DNA from: Cryomorphaceae bacterium
GTDB lineage: Bacteria; Bacteroidota; Bacteroidia; Flavobacteriales; Crocinitomicaceae
Reading direction: 5' to 3'
Assembly: GCA_021298235.1 (NCBI GenBank)
Contig: JAJTDX010000021.1
Span: forward strand, 1 to 32,688
Length of the DNA stretch: 32,688 nucleotides
Under the pieces are notes generated by a model that was not told the origin of the DNA, did no database searches, and saw only the letters and a list, made by a program, of their open reading frames with translations. Shown piece by piece: positions 31,603 to 32,688 of the stretch. The translations under genes and the position numbers were made by a program. Positions within the stretch are counted from its first letter, which is position 1; the number at the start of each line of letters is the position of its first letter.

Positions 31603-31622
31603 AGGTAACCAAAACCTTACCT
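31603..31622. repeat. Short inverted repeat abutting the recombinase start codon
   Basis: AGGTAA (31603-31608), 8 bases, TTACCT (31617-31622), ending immediately before the ATG at 31623. With 6-bp arms it may be chance, but its position would suit an operator or translational control element. Confidence 0.25.
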
Positions 31623-32688
31623 ATGAAACAAATAACCGTGAAACGTTCCGAAGGAACGAACATGCTTTTTGTGAAGCATACATTCGATCAAGAGCTATCC
31701 AACAAACTCAAATCCCTTCCACGTATTCAATGGAATAACGAAAAGAAAACCTGGCAACTTCCCGACGAACCGAAGAGTATTCATCTTCTTCTCACAGAGT
31801 TTCGAGGAGTCGCATGGGTCAATCTCGATTCAGTAAAAAGATCGAAAACTAATCCTCTCAAGAGTGTAGAAAATTCCTTTTCGAACGTCATCGAATCAAC
31901 ATTGGCTGAATTAAGTGAAGAGCAAACAGTACAGCTTGTTCATTTTGAAAACTACTTACGATCCAAAAGATATAGCCCGAATACAATCAAAACCTACAGT
32001 GATTCCTTGCGAACTTTTTTCAGGTTTTGCTCAGAAAAACCCATCGATGAATTGGATACTGACGATGTGATCCGATTCAACAATGACTATATTTTGAGAA
32101 AAGGATTGTCTGCGAGTTTTCAAAACCAGGTAATCAATGCCATTAAACTGTTTTACCGGAAACGTTTCAATAAAAATATGGAGCTAGACAATTTGCACCG
32201 GCCGAGGAGCGAAAAACGCTTGCCAAATGTACTCAGTAAAGAAGAGATAAAAGCGATTCTTGAAGCACCTGTAAATTTAAAACACCGCGCGATGCTCAGC
32301 TTGATCTATGCATGCGGTTTGCGTAGAAGTGAATTATTGAATTTAACATTGAAAGATGTGCATTCGGATCGAAAACTACTATTGATCCGGCAGTCGAAAG
32401 GCAAAAAGGACAGGGTTGTTCCGATAAGTGAGAAGATCATTGATATGCTTCGCGAGTATTATAAGGCCTATAAACCTATGACTTGGTTGTTTGAGGGTCA
32501 AATGGGTAATATTCAATATTCTGAAATGAGTCTAGCAAAGGTGCTAAAGCAAAGTGTTTTGAAGGCATCTATCACAAAACCGGTAAGTCTGCATTGGTTG
32601 AGGCATAGCTACGCAACACATCTTTTGGAAAGTGGCACAGATTTAAGATACATCCAAGAACTACTCGGGCATTCAAGTTCGAGAACTA
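31623..32688 (+). CDS. Tyrosine recombinase / integrase (partial, 3' end off the window)
   Basis: I translated it from the ATG at 31623; it stays open for 355 codons to the edge. It has an unusual N-terminal domain (about 1-70, with LKSLPRIQWNNEKKTWQLP), a SAM-like core-binding domain (about 98-185, RYSPNTIKTYSDSLRTFFRF) and a catalytic domain from about 200. Catalytic residues seen are R234 (GLRRSEL), K259 (SKGKKDR), H324 and R327 (HWLRHSYATHLL) and H350 (LLGHSS). The nucleophilic tyrosine, expected about nine residues after H350, is just outside. It resembles XerD-type and integron-like recombinases. Whether it belongs to a mobile element cannot be judged, because no att site or element genes are in view. 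Confidence 0.93.
   Translation, partial: MKQITVKRSEGTNMLFVKHTFDQELSNKLKSLPRIQWNNEKKTWQLPDEPKSIHLLLTEFRGVAWVNLDSVKRSKTNPLKSVENSFSNVIESTLAELSEEQTVQLVHFENYLRSKRYSPNTIKTYSDSLRTFFRFCSEKPIDELDTDDVIRFNNDYILRKGLSASFQNQVINAIKLFYRKRFNKNMELDNLHRPRSEKRLPNVLSKEEIKAILEAPVNLKHRAMLSLIYACGLRRSELLNLTLKDVHSDRKLLLIRQSKGKKDRVVPISEKIIDMLREYYKAYKPMTWLFEGQMGNIQYSEMSLAKVLKQSVLKASITKPVSLHWLRHSYATHLLESGTDLRYIQELLGHSSSRT

Overview
The window looks like chromosomal DNA of a Bacteroidota bacterium, most likely order Flavobacteriales. The evidence is a type IX secretion (T9SS) type B sorting domain, an alpha/beta-fused E1 dehydrogenase, bacillithiol synthesis (BshC), IcmF, many Bacteroidota-type outer-membrane barrels, little sign of Shine-Dalgarno use, and promoters of the Bacteroidota form TTTG-N19-21-TAnnTTTG. 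The degenerate AT-rich intergenic repeats recall Fluviicola/Crocinitomicaceae-like genomes, but that family placement is inference. I see no rRNA, tRNA, CRISPR array or insertion sequence. The only mobile-element hint is a tyrosine recombinase cut by the right edge.

Layout. Bases 1-2823 (minus) hold the 5' part of a fused 2-oxoacid dehydrogenase E1 gene and gdhA, which has a clear promoter and terminator. Bases 3020-5678 (plus) encode a large secreted T9SS/SprB-repeat protein split into two frames by one apparent extra base. A DUF4197 lipoprotein and a uridine-phosphorylase-like gene follow to 7398. Bases 7395-14921 (minus) form one tight run, icmF, GT87 membrane glycosyltransferase, GH20 hexosaminidase, cutC, joined by overlaps or a 9-base gap. 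An orphan SiaC-like phosphoswitch protein (15157-15570) faces a second minus run, bshC, TonB-dependent receptor, VWA protein (15571-20995).

Bases 21100-23576 (plus) hold a cyclophilin and dnaX. dnaX carries an A10 tract where the gamma frame ends and the tau frame continues, the signature of programmed frameshifting or transcriptional slippage. Bases 23577-26806 (minus) hold a helix-hairpin-helix outer-membrane barrel, a PorV/FadL-like barrel directly coupled to it (TAA followed at once by GTG), and a small unknown gene. Bases 26842-29572 (plus) form a run of nth (without its iron-sulfur cysteines), a PagL-like lipid A deacylase apparently lacking an internal segment, a GIN-domain lipoprotein and a DUF1801 protein. 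After a 258-base gap with a perfect 15-bp hairpin come a mini-MscS channel, a POTRA-less Omp85 barrel and the truncated tyrosine recombinase.

Most genes are core metabolism or envelope functions. I found no complete new defence or mobile system. The most interesting leads are the dnaX slippage site with a 12-bp palindrome in its promoter, the HhH-barrel/PorV pair, the cutC-GH20-GT87-icmF operon, the shared intergenic repeat family and the hairpin with a coding remnant at 29709-29818.
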